A stretch of 8,166 nucleotides of DNA. It comes from Methanomicrobiales archaeon. GTDB lineage: Archaea > Halobacteriota > Methanomicrobia > Methanomicrobiales > JACTUA01. Shown one piece after another: positions 1 to 5,475 of this stretch; the stretch's first letter is position 1; each line of letters starts with the position of its first letter. The notes under the pieces are model-generated. The model searched no databases. It was not told the origin of the DNA and saw only the letters and a list, made by a program, of their open reading frames with translations. Position numbers and translations under genes: made by a program. The DNA lies in contig JAJRCM010000086.1 in the NCBI GenBank assembly GCA_028678965.1, positions 1 through 8,166 on the forward strand, read 5' to 3'.

Positions 1-542
1 CTGAGAATCGATCCCCCGCTTATAGCGAGATTGGGGATGGTAGGTGGTACATGGATCGCGTAACGGTCAAGACCGTGCCCGCTCAAATTGGCGATAGGAC
101 GAAATCCCTGAGATTCGATGGTGTGCTGGATAATAGCCCCTATCTCACCAGCTGTCACTCCTGGCTTCACAACCCTGATCGCATCCTCCAGCGCTGCCCG
201 CGAGGCATTCACCAGCGGTCCGTGATTTCCCAGGTCAACGGTGGTGGCAACATCGGCAATGTACCCTTCGATGTGAACACCAAGGTCCAATTTAACCACG
301 TCCCCCTCCTTAAGTCGCCGCTCATCTCCAGCCATCGCGGTATCATGGGCAGCATCCTCGTTAATAGAGAGGTTCAGAGGAAACGCAAGACCTACTCCCT
401 CCCCATCGAGAACCTGCTGTTCGATGGATGTGACTACCTCGGCGATTGATGCTCCTGTTCGTACTTCGCGCGCACCGAGCGAAAGTACCCGGTTTGCCAC
501 CCGCCCTGCCTCACAGTAGTAGCCATACACCTCCTCCTTCAT
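1..542 (-). CDS. map: Methionine aminopeptidase, type II (partial, C-terminus beyond window)
   Basis: Removes the initiator methionine from nascent proteins in the cytoplasm, using two metal ions. I translated this open-ended frame by hand: 180 codons from an ATG at 542 to the left edge, about 60% of a usual archaeal enzyme of roughly 295 aa. The N-terminus resembles archaeal MetAPs (MKEEVYGYYCEAGRVAN). Metal ligands visible are D86 in KLDLG, D97 in YIADVATTV and H156 in LSGHGLD. H66 in AAHDTA and H164 in YAIH match the family's two substrate-side histidines. The two glutamate ligands and the type II insertion would lie outside the window. The start codon overlaps the stop of the upstream peptidase gene as ATGA, so translation is probably coupled. 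A strong purine-rich stretch (AAGGAGGAGG) falls inside the first codons, but no better in-frame start follows it. Family assignment is secure. Confidence 0.95.
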   Translation of the reverse strand, partial: MKEEVYGYYCEAGRVANRVLSLGAREVRTGASIAEVVTSIEQQVLDGEGVGLAFPLNLSINEDAAHDTAMAGDERRLKEGDVVKLDLGVHIEGYIADVATTVDLGNHGPLVNASRAALEDAIRVVKPGVTAGEIGAIIQHTIESQGFRPIANLSGHGLDRYAIHVPPTIPNLAISGGSIL

Positions 543-1678
543 ACCACCAGACGCTCCTCAAATTTAGTGAACTGCTCGAAACCTCCGTTCACTATACACC
601 CCACATCCTCCAGTCGTACCCCTCCCTTTTCATGGTAATAGAGTCCCGGTTCAAGAGTGAACACGTTGCCAGGCTTTAACAGATCCCCACCGGGGCCTAG
701 GACCGGCTTCTCGTGGACGTCCAGACCAATCCCATGTCCCAGGTTGTGCATGAATCCCTGAGAGTTGCTCTCATAGCCCTGGTCACTCAGGAACTGAACC
801 ACCTTCAGGTGCAGATCCGCACCTGACACGCCATCACGAATGGCGTTGGCAGTGATCTTCTTTGCCTCCTTGACCGCCCAATACATCTCCACGATATCAG
901 GTGAAGGTTCGCCATGGCAGACCGTGCGGGTCATATCGGCATAATACCCCGTCGCTTCGTCCTGAGGAAAGAGATCAATGATAATTGGTTCGTGGGGGAG
1001 AAGGGGACCCGCACCGGTATGGTGGGGAAGTGCACTATCCGTTCCGCAGGAAACGATAGTATCTCTCGCCGTGCATCCCTGTTCAATGAGACGGGTATGG
1101 ATTGCCACCTTGACTCGCTCTGAGGTGAGTGAGTGTCCATCAAGGATCAGGATCCCCTGTGACGGACGCGATCGCTCGATGAGTCCGATAGCGATGGCCA
1201 TTGCTGCTTCAGCAGCATTCTGGACCTTTCGGATCTGCGCTATCTCCCAAGAGGATTTCACCGCCCTCATTCCCTGGACTGCATCCCTGTCTACCGTTAC
1301 CTGGCAGAATGCTTCCAGTTCACGGGCAAGACCAAGGGGGAAATTTGCAGGTACCACCACCTCACCGCCAGAGAGGGAGGCAATCATTCGGGCAGTAGCT
1401 CTGGGCCGGTTATTGGGATCCTCCTTCAAGTACTCAAAGAAACCCGCCTCATTGCGGCTGATTACCTGGGCAATTGATTCCCGCTGTGCACGTTCATATT
1501 CCATGGAAGAGACGACGATAGCTCCCGGTGCACCCTTTTTTTTAATGAAGATAATCGGATCTGAGACCCTGAACTGCGTCAGGTACCGGATGTCGCCATC
1601 CAAGGACGACCCGACAGCAACATACGCGGTGGCATGGTGCCCTTCCAGCACCTCATCGAGTGGATCCATCGCAGACAA
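539..1678 (-). CDS. M24-family metallopeptidase, Xaa-Pro aminopeptidase/dipeptidase-like
   Basis: Predicted cytoplasmic peptidase that cleaves Xaa-Pro bonds in small peptides; the substrate is inferred from family only. It has 379 codons, close to the 350-380 usual for archaeal PepQ/PepP-like proteins. The N-terminal creatinase-like domain covers about residues 1-135 and the pita-bread catalytic domain about 140-379. All five expected metal ligands are present: D235 (IIIDLF), D248 (YYADMTRT), H315 (HNLGHGIGLD), E343 (TLEPGLYY) and E357 (VRLEDVG). H219/H220 in ALPHHTG sit at the family's substrate-binding histidine. The longest frame begins at a TTG (1678) with AGGA six bases upstream; an ATG three codons later (1669) is the alternative. 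A TATA element centred near 1706 would start transcription at about 1680, giving a nearly leaderless message that fits either start. The stop overlaps the map start by four bases, so the pair is probably one operon. Confidence 0.9.
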   Translation of the reverse strand: MSAMDPLDEVLEGHHATAYVAVGSSLDGDIRYLTQFRVSDPIIFIKKKGAPGAIVVSSMEYERAQRESIAQVISRNEAGFFEYLKEDPNNRPRATARMIASLSGGEVVVPANFPLGLARELEAFCQVTVDRDAVQGMRAVKSSWEIAQIRKVQNAAEAAMAIAIGLIERSRPSQGILILDGHSLTSERVKVAIHTRLIEQGCTARDTIVSCGTDSALPHHTGAGPLLPHEPIIIDLFPQDEATGYYADMTRTVCHGEPSPDIVEMYWAVKEAKKITANAIRDGVSGADLHLKVVQFLSDQGYESNSQGFMHNLGHGIGLDVHEKPVLGPGGDLLKPGNVFTLEPGLYYHEKGGVRLEDVGCIVNGGFEQFTKFEERLVV

Positions 1679-1702
1679 TGTTGATCCTGAAGGGAGAAGT
1701 AA

Positions 1703-1710
1703 TTTTATAC
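1703..1710. promoter_or_regulatory. TATA element in divergent intergenic region
   Basis: On the minus strand this reads GTATAAAA, a good archaeal box A, 28 bases ahead of the TTG start of the peptidase gene at 1678. On the plus strand it reads TTTTATAC and sits only 20-23 bases ahead of the two candidate ATGs of the small membrane protein, at the short end of normal TATA-to-start spacing. It is the only convincing TATA match in this 47-base gap, so it may serve both genes. The minus-strand role is the better supported. Confidence 0.55.
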
Positions 1711-1725
1711 GGGGGCTAAGTACAG

Positions 1726-1965
1726 ATGATGGACGACGCTACCCAAAAAATTTTCAAGATCAAGTTCACCAAGCTTGTCATCCTGCTCAATGTGGATGTC
1801 CTGCTGTTTACCTGTGGTATCTTCTCCATTTTTTTTCTGCCCTACCAGTTCCGTTTGTATGCTGCCCTTATCTCCTTCCTACTAGCCCTGGTTCTGGGAA
1901 TGCATATCCTGCGCAGTTACCGCGAGACCAAGCGGTGGCTTGAGAAACAAACCTCAACAGATTAA
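1726..1965 (+). CDS. Small two-helix membrane protein, function unknown
   Basis: A 79-aa protein that I do not recognise. It has a short charged N-terminus with several lysines, a first hydrophobic segment at about residues 17-38, a short loop with PYQFR, a second segment at about 43-61, and a charged C-terminal tail (RSYRETKRWLEKQ). The positive charges on both ends suggest that N- and C-termini face the cytoplasm. Tandem ATGs occur at 1726 and 1729; a GGGGG run ten bases upstream could act as a ribosome site for the first, while TATA spacing favours the second. The stop is 12 bases before the winged-helix gene, so the two are likely co-transcribed. Hydrophobic content, tight spacing and lack of a competing real gene support it; the antisense frame here is low quality. 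Confidence 0.75.
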   Translation: MMDDATQKIFKIKFTKLVILLNVDVLLFTCGIFSIFFLPYQFRLYAALISFLLALVLGMHILRSYRETKRWLEKQTSTD

Positions 1966-1977
1966 AGTAGTCATACC

Positions 1978-2295
1978 ATGAATGATTCTTCGAATATGCT
2001 GGAAAGGGTGAAAGCTGAGGTAGCCCTGATGGAACGCCACCTCGATGTATTGAGGGCGGTGATGATCCACCAGCCAATCGGGATCATGCGGCTCGCAGAA
2101 CAGATGGATCTTCCCTATCACCGCATCAGATACTCACTCCGAATCCTTGAACAGATGGGCTACCTCAGAGCATCACCGGAAGGAGCCGTTATACTTGACA
2201 GAGCGTACCAGCTTGTGGAGTCGCTGGATGAGGAGCTGGAGGGAATACTCAGAGAGCTCCAGAGAATACAGAGGAAAAATTCCCACAATGTTTAA
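1978..2295 (+). CDS. Winged-helix DNA-binding protein, putative transcriptional regulator
   Basis: A 105-aa protein. An N-terminal helix rich in charged residues leads into a winged helix at about residues 20-72: RLAEQMDLPYHRIRYSLRIL is the helix-turn-helix with its recognition helix, and the wing follows (EQMGYLRASPEGAVIL). The C-terminal 30 residues (ESLDEELEGILRELQRIQRK) look like an amphipathic, possibly coiled-coil dimerisation helix. This layout is common in small archaeal MarR/ArsR-like regulators; the target and ligand cannot be read from the sequence. It follows the membrane protein gene by 12 bases with no strong ribosome site, which fits an operon. Its stop overlaps the TATA-like element proposed for the downstream tRNA genes. 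Confidence 0.85.
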   Translation: MNDSSNMLERVKAEVALMERHLDVLRAVMIHQPIGIMRLAEQMDLPYHRIRYSLRILEQMGYLRASPEGAVILDRAYQLVESLDEELEGILRELQRIQRKNSHNV

Positions 2296-2299
2296 TAAT
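2291..2299 (+). promoter_or_regulatory. Probable TATA element for the tRNA gene pair
   Basis: TTTAATAAT lies about 37 bases before the mature tRNA-Asn 5' end, which leaves a short leader for RNase P to remove if transcription starts near 2321. It overlaps the TAA stop (2293-2295) of the regulator gene. The call rests on composition and spacing only. Confidence 0.4.
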
Positions 2300-2332
2300 T
2301 CTAGCAATGAAGGTATTAGGGCGCAACGGTGT

Positions 2333-2405
2333 GCCGCCATAACTCAGTTGGTAGAGTGGCTGGCTGTTAACCAGCATGTCACAGGTTCGAGTCCTGTTGG
2401 CGGCG
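2333..2405 (+). tRNA. tRNA-Asn (anticodon GUU)
   Basis: A full cloverleaf folds by eye. The acceptor stem GCCGCCA (2333-2339) pairs with TGGCGGC (2398-2404), with G2405 as discriminator. The D stem is ACTC/GAGT. The anticodon stem GCTGG/CCAGC encloses a loop with GTT at 2366-2368. The T stem ACAGG/CCTGT encloses TTCGAGT. No intron is seen and CCA is not encoded, as is usual in archaea. The T-rich stretch CTCTTCTTTT separates it from the next tRNA. Confidence 0.97.
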
Positions 2406-2415
2406 CTCTTCTTTT

Positions 2416-2490
2416 GGGCCCGTAGCTTAGTCTGGTGAGAGCGCCCGGCTCATAACCGGGCGGTCCTGAGTTCAAATCTCAGCGGGCCCA
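2416..2490 (+). tRNA. tRNA with CAU anticodon, probably elongator tRNA-Met
   Basis: The acceptor stem GGGCCCG (2416-2422) pairs with CGGGCCC (2483-2489), with A2490 as discriminator. The D stem is GCTT/GAGC, the anticodon stem CCCGG/CCGGG with CAT at 2451-2453, and the T stem CTGAG/CTCAG with loop TTCAAAT. The first base pair is G-C; archaeal initiator tRNA normally begins with an A-U pair, so this is not the initiator. The GGGCCCG acceptor stem is typical of elongator Met, but the lysidine/agmatidine-type tRNA-Ile2 also carries CAU and cannot be excluded by eye. It starts 10 bases after tRNA-Asn and encodes no CCA. Confidence 0.92.
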
Positions 2491-2585
2491 CCTCACAAAC
2501 ATCTTAATATGCTGCCCCTTGCCATTTAGTTCTCTTGATGAACCTTCGTATAGAGGTAATCTCCCCTCCCAAACATCATACTCGA

Positions 2586-2593
2586 TTAAAATA
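2586..2593 (+). promoter_or_regulatory. Possible TATA element ahead of the zinc-ribbon methyltransferase-like gene
   Basis: TTAAAATA is the most AT-rich box in the 183-base gap after the tRNAs. It would place transcription start near 2615 and leave a leader of about 58 bases. This leader would begin at the 8-bp inverted repeat at 2612-2646. No other coding or RNA signal is apparent in 2491-2673. Confidence 0.35.
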
Positions 2594-2611
2594 ACCATTT
2601 CTCTTTTCGCC

Positions 2612-2646
2612 GATATCTTCAGGGCTACGTCATTTCACAAGATATC
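2612..2646. repeat. Perfect 8-bp inverted repeat, 19-base spacer, upstream of the 2674 gene
   Basis: GATATCTT (2612-2619) is the exact reverse complement of AAGATATC (2639-2646). It lies between the proposed TATA element and the ATG at 2674. It could be an RNA hairpin in the leader or a split operator whose half-sites are 27 bases apart centre to centre. The function is inferred. Confidence 0.4.
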
Positions 2647-2673
2647 TATTACCCAGAATCCATAGTCAGGATC

Positions 2674-3705
2674 ATGAAGTGCCCGGTCTGCGGGGAAGAT
2701 TGTGTGGAGAGTGCTCACGAGATTATCAATCAACTGCCCTCTATATTTGCCCCCTGCCCGAAGTGTTCCGCTCGCACCTTGGACAAATCTGCGCCTCTGA
2801 AGGAGCAATCGTTCCGGGAGCCCTGCGCCTGCGGAAAGCGGTATATCGATGAAACATTTGCCCATATATACACCATCTTTGTTGAGGAGGGGATTCTCTC
2901 GTCCTCAAGCCCCCTGAAGGACGTGGGGTATCCCCTCACCCACCCTGGCTTTGCTATGGCCACGGCACCATACCTCAAGAAAGATACCCTGGTATTGCTT
3001 TCTCCGGTAGTGTCTTCAACCGCGGCTGAACGTGTGGTGACAGAAGTTCCGGAGATAAAGGGTGTGGTGAAATGCGGGAGATTTGTTCCGGGGGCGTTGG
3101 ATGTTGATCTGGCGAAAGAGCCCCAGACCTACGAGCTCCTCGCGGGGTGCGATGTCCGGGCGGATGTGTTTTACACCCAGACACACCCGGTTGTTACCTA
3201 CAAGCAGCAGTCACGTCTCCATATCGAGTTCCCGCGTGGCTACGATCCGAAAATTGTATCTGTTGGTGCGCACATCAAACACCTCCTGCCGCGGATATTT
3301 GTTGATGCTTGCTGCGGGGCTGGTACACTGGGGATACTGGGGGGGATGTTGGGGGTTCCCCGCGTATTCCTGAACGATGCGTGGTATGCAGCCGCTTTCT
3401 GGGCAGGATTCAATCTCAAAGTGAACAGCGAATTCCTTCTCGTTGGTTCAGTTCATATACTCAAAGAGTATCAGGATATGGAGAATCAGCCGGTCCGAAA
3501 GGAACCGGAACTGATCGCTGAAGCTCATGGAGATCAGCATATCGAGGTGTACCATGGTGATTTCCGGCGACTGAGCCAGGTTCTGCCCAGAGAAAGGGGG
3601 ATCCTCACCGTCATTGATCTCTTTGAGAAGGGGAATTCCGAATTCAACAAGAAACTTGAGCAGGAATGGAGAGGTCAGGTAGGCGGGGATGTTTTTATTC
3701 CATAG
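2674..3705 (+). CDS. Zinc-ribbon protein with class I SAM methyltransferase-like domain, function unknown
   Basis: A 343-aa protein that I cannot name. The N-terminus carries clustered cysteines: C3/C6 (CPVC), C10, C28/C31 (CPKC) and C51/C53 (CACG), likely one or two zinc sites. A middle region of unknown fold spans about 60-200. The C-terminal half has Rossmann methyltransferase signatures: motif I VDACCGAGTLGI at 210-221, an acidic second-strand end at N234-D235 followed by AAAFWAGFNLKVN, which resembles RNA methyltransferases of the Trm5/TYW2 style, HGDF near 294-297, and VIDLF near 313-317. A nucleic-acid substrate is therefore plausible but unproved; catalysis itself is not shown, since no NPPY-type motif IV is visible. 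AGGATC just before the ATG is a weak ribosome site. It lies between the tRNA genes and the SRP RNA; its stop is 16 bases before the RNA. Confidence 0.85.
   Translation: MKCPVCGEDCVESAHEIINQLPSIFAPCPKCSARTLDKSAPLKEQSFREPCACGKRYIDETFAHIYTIFVEEGILSSSSPLKDVGYPLTHPGFAMATAPYLKKDTLVLLSPVVSSTAAERVVTEVPEIKGVVKCGRFVPGALDVDLAKEPQTYELLAGCDVRADVFYTQTHPVVTYKQQSRLHIEFPRGYDPKIVSVGAHIKHLLPRIFVDACCGAGTLGILGGMLGVPRVFLNDAWYAAAFWAGFNLKVNSEFLLVGSVHILKEYQDMENQPVRKEPELIAEAHGDQHIEVYHGDFRRLSQVLPRERGILTVIDLFEKGNSEFNKKLEQEWRGQVGGDVFIP
3691..3698 (+). promoter_or_regulatory. Probable TATA element of the SRP RNA gene
   Basis: The T-rich box GTTTTTAT (3691-3698) is centred about 27 bases before the first paired base of SRP helix 1 (3722), which is the expected archaeal distance. 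It lies inside the last codons of the upstream methyltransferase-like gene. The match to consensus is moderate; spacing is the main support. Confidence 0.45.
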
Positions 3706-3721
3706 GACGTACAGTATATGA

Positions 3722-4033
3722 GTGGGGACTAGCCCGGGTGGTTCGACGTCACCTGTTACCCGAAACCGCCGGTATGCGGGGGGCGAAGTCTGAGGACGGC
3801 TCGTGCGGTCTGCGGGAGTCTGGGGCATCCTGACGTCGATACCTCGTCCTGTGAGGCCGGTGGACAGGGATCAAGGCTCCGGAGGGAGCGGCGACCTGTT
3901 GTTGCGGATACCGGTTCAGGCCCGGAAGGGAGCAGACTCACCGTGAACATCCGGCGCCCACAGGGTAGCGGGGTGGAGGAGGGGTGTGTCAGCGAACGTT
4001 GATACGTGGTTCCAACCAAGGACGTGTCCCCAT
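3722..4033 (+). ncRNA. ffs: Signal recognition particle RNA (archaeal 7S RNA)
   Basis: RNA scaffold of the SRP, which binds SRP19 and SRP54 and directs ribosomes making membrane or secreted proteins. The SRP54-binding helix 8 is clear: CCC-GGAA-GGG at 3921-3930, flanked by the symmetric-loop strands TTCAGG and AGCAGA. Helix 6 is perfect: GCTCC (3876-3880, first base G) closes a GGAG tetraloop (3881-3884) with GGAGC (3885-3889). The Alu end matches the archaeal pattern GGTTCGACG ... ACCCGAAACCGCC, with helix 4 CCGC/GCGG around CGGTAT. Part of helix 5 pairs CCTGTG (3848-3853) with CACAGG (3959-3964). Archaeal helix 1 closes the molecule: TGGGGAC (3723-3729) pairs perfectly with GTCCCCA (4026-4032), with a G-T pair outside. 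The resulting length, about 312, is typical for archaea. Ends are approximate to a few bases. Confidence 0.95.
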
Positions 4034-4046
4034 CAGACGATATTCT

Positions 4047-4994
4047 ATGGCGAAAGTCACCATTCTTGGCGCAACCGGCCGGCTCGGTCCTTTTGCAGCT
4101 CATACGATATCACATATCCCTTATGTGAGCGAGCTCGTGCTTATCGGTCGCCAGGGTCGTGAAGATTTTCTCGATGGCCTCGTGCGGGATCTTGCTGACT
4201 CCTTTGCTGCACGGGGTTCTGACACTTCCATCTCATCGAGCACCGACCTGGAAGATGCGGCGAAGTCTTCTGTCGTAATCTGCACTGCGGGAGTCGCGCG
4301 ACAGCCAGGGCAGGATCGGCTCGATTTGGCCATGCAGAATGCTAGAATTGTTGCTCCTCTGTGCGAGCAGATCGGCGAAATTGCCCCGAATACGACGCTC
4401 TTTATAGTAACAAATCCTGTGGATGTCATGACCACTGTCGCTCTCCACTATTCGCGATTGAATCCCGAGCGGGTATTCGGTATGGGAACTCACCTGGACT
4501 CAATGCGGTTGAAGGCACTCATTGCCGATAAGCTCAATGTTCACCCGAGTGAGGTTCATACGAGAATCATTGGAGAACACGGCGAAAGTATGGTGCCTCT
4601 CTGGTCTGCCACTACCATCGGTGGGATACGCATCAGCAACCTGCCGTCCTATTCACGCCTCAACCTTGAGCGGATGGTCGAGATGGTGAAAACCAGTGGA
4701 GAGGTGATTATCAAGAAGAAAGGGTCCACCATCTATGGACCGGGTGAAGCCATCGCCACACTGGTGCGGACAATCCTGGGGAATGAAAACCGGATTCTCA
4801 CTGTTTCAAGCTATATCCGAAGCGAGGTGCATGACATCAGGGACGTGTGCATCGGTGTTCCCGCGAGAATGAACCGGAGTGGAGTCTTTCCAGTCCCTAT
4901 AAAGCTGGAAGAAGACGAAGTACGGGCTTTCAGGGAGTCTGCCGAAAAGATCAGGGCTTTTACTCAGGAAGTAATGGAAAAATTGAGAGAATAA
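4047..4994 (+). CDS. mdh: Malate dehydrogenase, LDH-like archaeal type, probably NADP-preferring
   Basis: Interconverts malate and oxaloacetate with NAD(P) in central carbon metabolism. The 315-aa protein matches archaeal MDH throughout. The nucleotide-binding loop is GATGRLG (8-14). R85 in VARQPG occupies the position where malate enzymes carry Arg and lactate enzymes Gln; R91 follows in the mobile loop. N123 lies in TNPVD. D151 and R154 lie in HLDSMR, and the catalytic H178 lies in IIGEHGE. The second strand ends in LIGR (R35) rather than an acidic residue, as in M. jannaschii MJ0490, which suggests NADP(H) use. The start at 4047 (MAKVTILG) is chosen because 21 extra codons upstream would fall inside the SRP RNA. 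No clear ribosome site or TATA element precedes it, and it begins 13 bases after the RNA. It converges with aEF-1beta, with 5 bases between stops. Confidence 0.96.
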   Translation: MAKVTILGATGRLGPFAAHTISHIPYVSELVLIGRQGREDFLDGLVRDLADSFAARGSDTSISSSTDLEDAAKSSVVICTAGVARQPGQDRLDLAMQNARIVAPLCEQIGEIAPNTTLFIVTNPVDVMTTVALHYSRLNPERVFGMGTHLDSMRLKALIADKLNVHPSEVHTRIIGEHGESMVPLWSATTIGGIRISNLPSYSRLNLERMVEMVKTSGEVIIKKKGSTIYGPGEAIATLVRTILGNENRILTVSSYIRSEVHDIRDVCIGVPARMNRSGVFPVPIKLEEDEVRAFRESAEKIRAFTQEVMEKLRE

Positions 4995-4999
4995 CGATT

Positions 5000-5260
5000 T
5001 TAAATCATCCGATTAAGATCGATAGTTTCGACACTAGCAACACCCTGTATTGAACCTATTGCTTTTTCCAGGGGTTCAGTGCCCCCCTCATCGTCGCCGA
5101 CAATTGCCGCGATTTTGAGTGCTTTCAATCCGAATGCGATTGGTTCCTCTCTAATATCCTGGATCGCTGTCACGTTCTTTTTCAGATCTTTTTTCAATCG
5201 GTTCAGATCTATATCGACTGACTCAGGCATCACGCGGAGAATGGCAACGACGGATCCCAT
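5000..5260 (-). CDS. ef1b: Translation elongation factor 1-beta (aEF-1beta)
   Basis: Guanine-nucleotide exchange factor that recharges aEF-1alpha with GTP during elongation, in the cytoplasm. The 86-aa length is typical of the archaeal protein, which corresponds only to the C-terminal exchange domain of eukaryotic EF-1beta. Recognisable stretches are an N-terminal strand VVAILRVMPE, a central EEPIAFGLKALKIAAIV and a C-terminal VASVETIDLNRMI. A longer in-frame extension exists, but it overlaps the zinc-finger gene in another frame and lacks family character, so ATG 5260 is the start. That ATG is 2 bases after the zinc-finger stop (TAACAATG), and the G-rich end of that gene may supply the ribosome site. 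The two are surely co-transcribed. Confidence 0.96.
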   Translation of the reverse strand: MGSVVAILRVMPESVDIDLNRLKKDLKKNVTAIQDIREEPIAFGLKALKIAAIVGDDEGGTEPLEKAIGSIQGVASVETIDLNRMI

Positions 5261-5262
5261 TG

Positions 5263-5424
5263 TTACGGCCCCCTGAACCCACACTTGGTACAGACATACG
5301 GGACGCTCTGGTGCCTGCATCGTACGCATCGGCACAGAATTGCGCCGCATTCCGGACATCCAAATTCTGCTGCTCCCCTCTCAGCGATTGGGGCACCGCA
5401 GGATGTACATTTCCCAAATTCCAT
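5263..5424 (-). CDS. Small zinc-finger protein of the HVO_2753 type
   Basis: A 53-aa protein found by hand translation. It has paired cysteine motifs: C6/C9 (CTSCG), C23/C26 (CPECG), C31/C33/C36 (CRCVRC), H38 (RH) and C45/C48 (CTKCG), enough for two zinc sites. The arrangement matches the short archaeal zinc-finger family commonly encoded just upstream of aEF-1beta. From memory, the Haloferax member HVO_2753 has been studied as a small protein affecting swarming and biofilms; its molecular role is unclear to me. A very good ribosome site, AAGGAG (complement of 5432-5437), lies seven bases before ATG 5424. The near-contact with the aEF-1beta gene suggests a translation-linked function, by inference only. 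Confidence 0.92.
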   Translation of the reverse strand: MEFGKCTSCGAPIAERGAAEFGCPECGAILCRCVRCRHQSVPYVCTKCGFRGP

Positions 5425-5467
5425 GAAATAACTCCTTCAGGTACCCTACTACATAGTCGCAGGAACA

Positions 5468-5475
5468 ATTAAAAT
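5468..5475 (-). promoter_or_regulatory. Probable TATA element of the zinc-finger/aEF-1beta operon
   Basis: On the minus strand this reads ATTTTAAT. It would start transcription near 5445 and give a leader of about 21 bases that carries the AAGGAG ribosome site. It overlaps the last codon and stop of mfnE (TAA at 5471-5469). Read-through from mfnE is an alternative or additional source of transcript. Confidence 0.5.

Noticed and set aside
51..449. Plus-strand frame opposite map
   Set aside because: The minus strand carries clear methionine aminopeptidase motifs over the same bases; this frame is a shadow.
978..1943. Long plus-strand frame of 321 codons opposite the Xaa-Pro peptidase gene
   Set aside because: It is antisense to a peptidase with all metal ligands intact, its product is rich in Ser, Arg and Cys without any domain, and it runs into the small membrane-protein gene in another frame.
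2147..2425. Plus-strand frame of 92 codons covering tRNA-Asn
   Set aside because: It overlaps the winged-helix gene in another frame and reads through a complete tRNA cloverleaf.
2416..2490. Reading of the CAU tRNA as the initiator tRNA
   Set aside because: The first acceptor pair is G-C, and the sequence lacks the A-U start expected of archaeal initiator tRNA.
3984..4046. Upstream start giving malate dehydrogenase 21 extra residues
   Set aside because: The extension would be encoded by the 3' strand of the SRP RNA, and the family begins at MAKVTILG-like sequence.
3448..4103. Minus-strand frames (126 and 115 codons) across the methyltransferase-like gene end, the SRP RNA and the mdh start
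   Set aside because: They lie over the structured SRP RNA and real genes and show no protein-like composition; high GC without constraint keeps them open.
5223..5468. Minus-strand frame of 81 codons over the zinc-finger gene
   Set aside because: The competing frame has the strong ribosome site and the ordered cysteine pairs; this one has neither.
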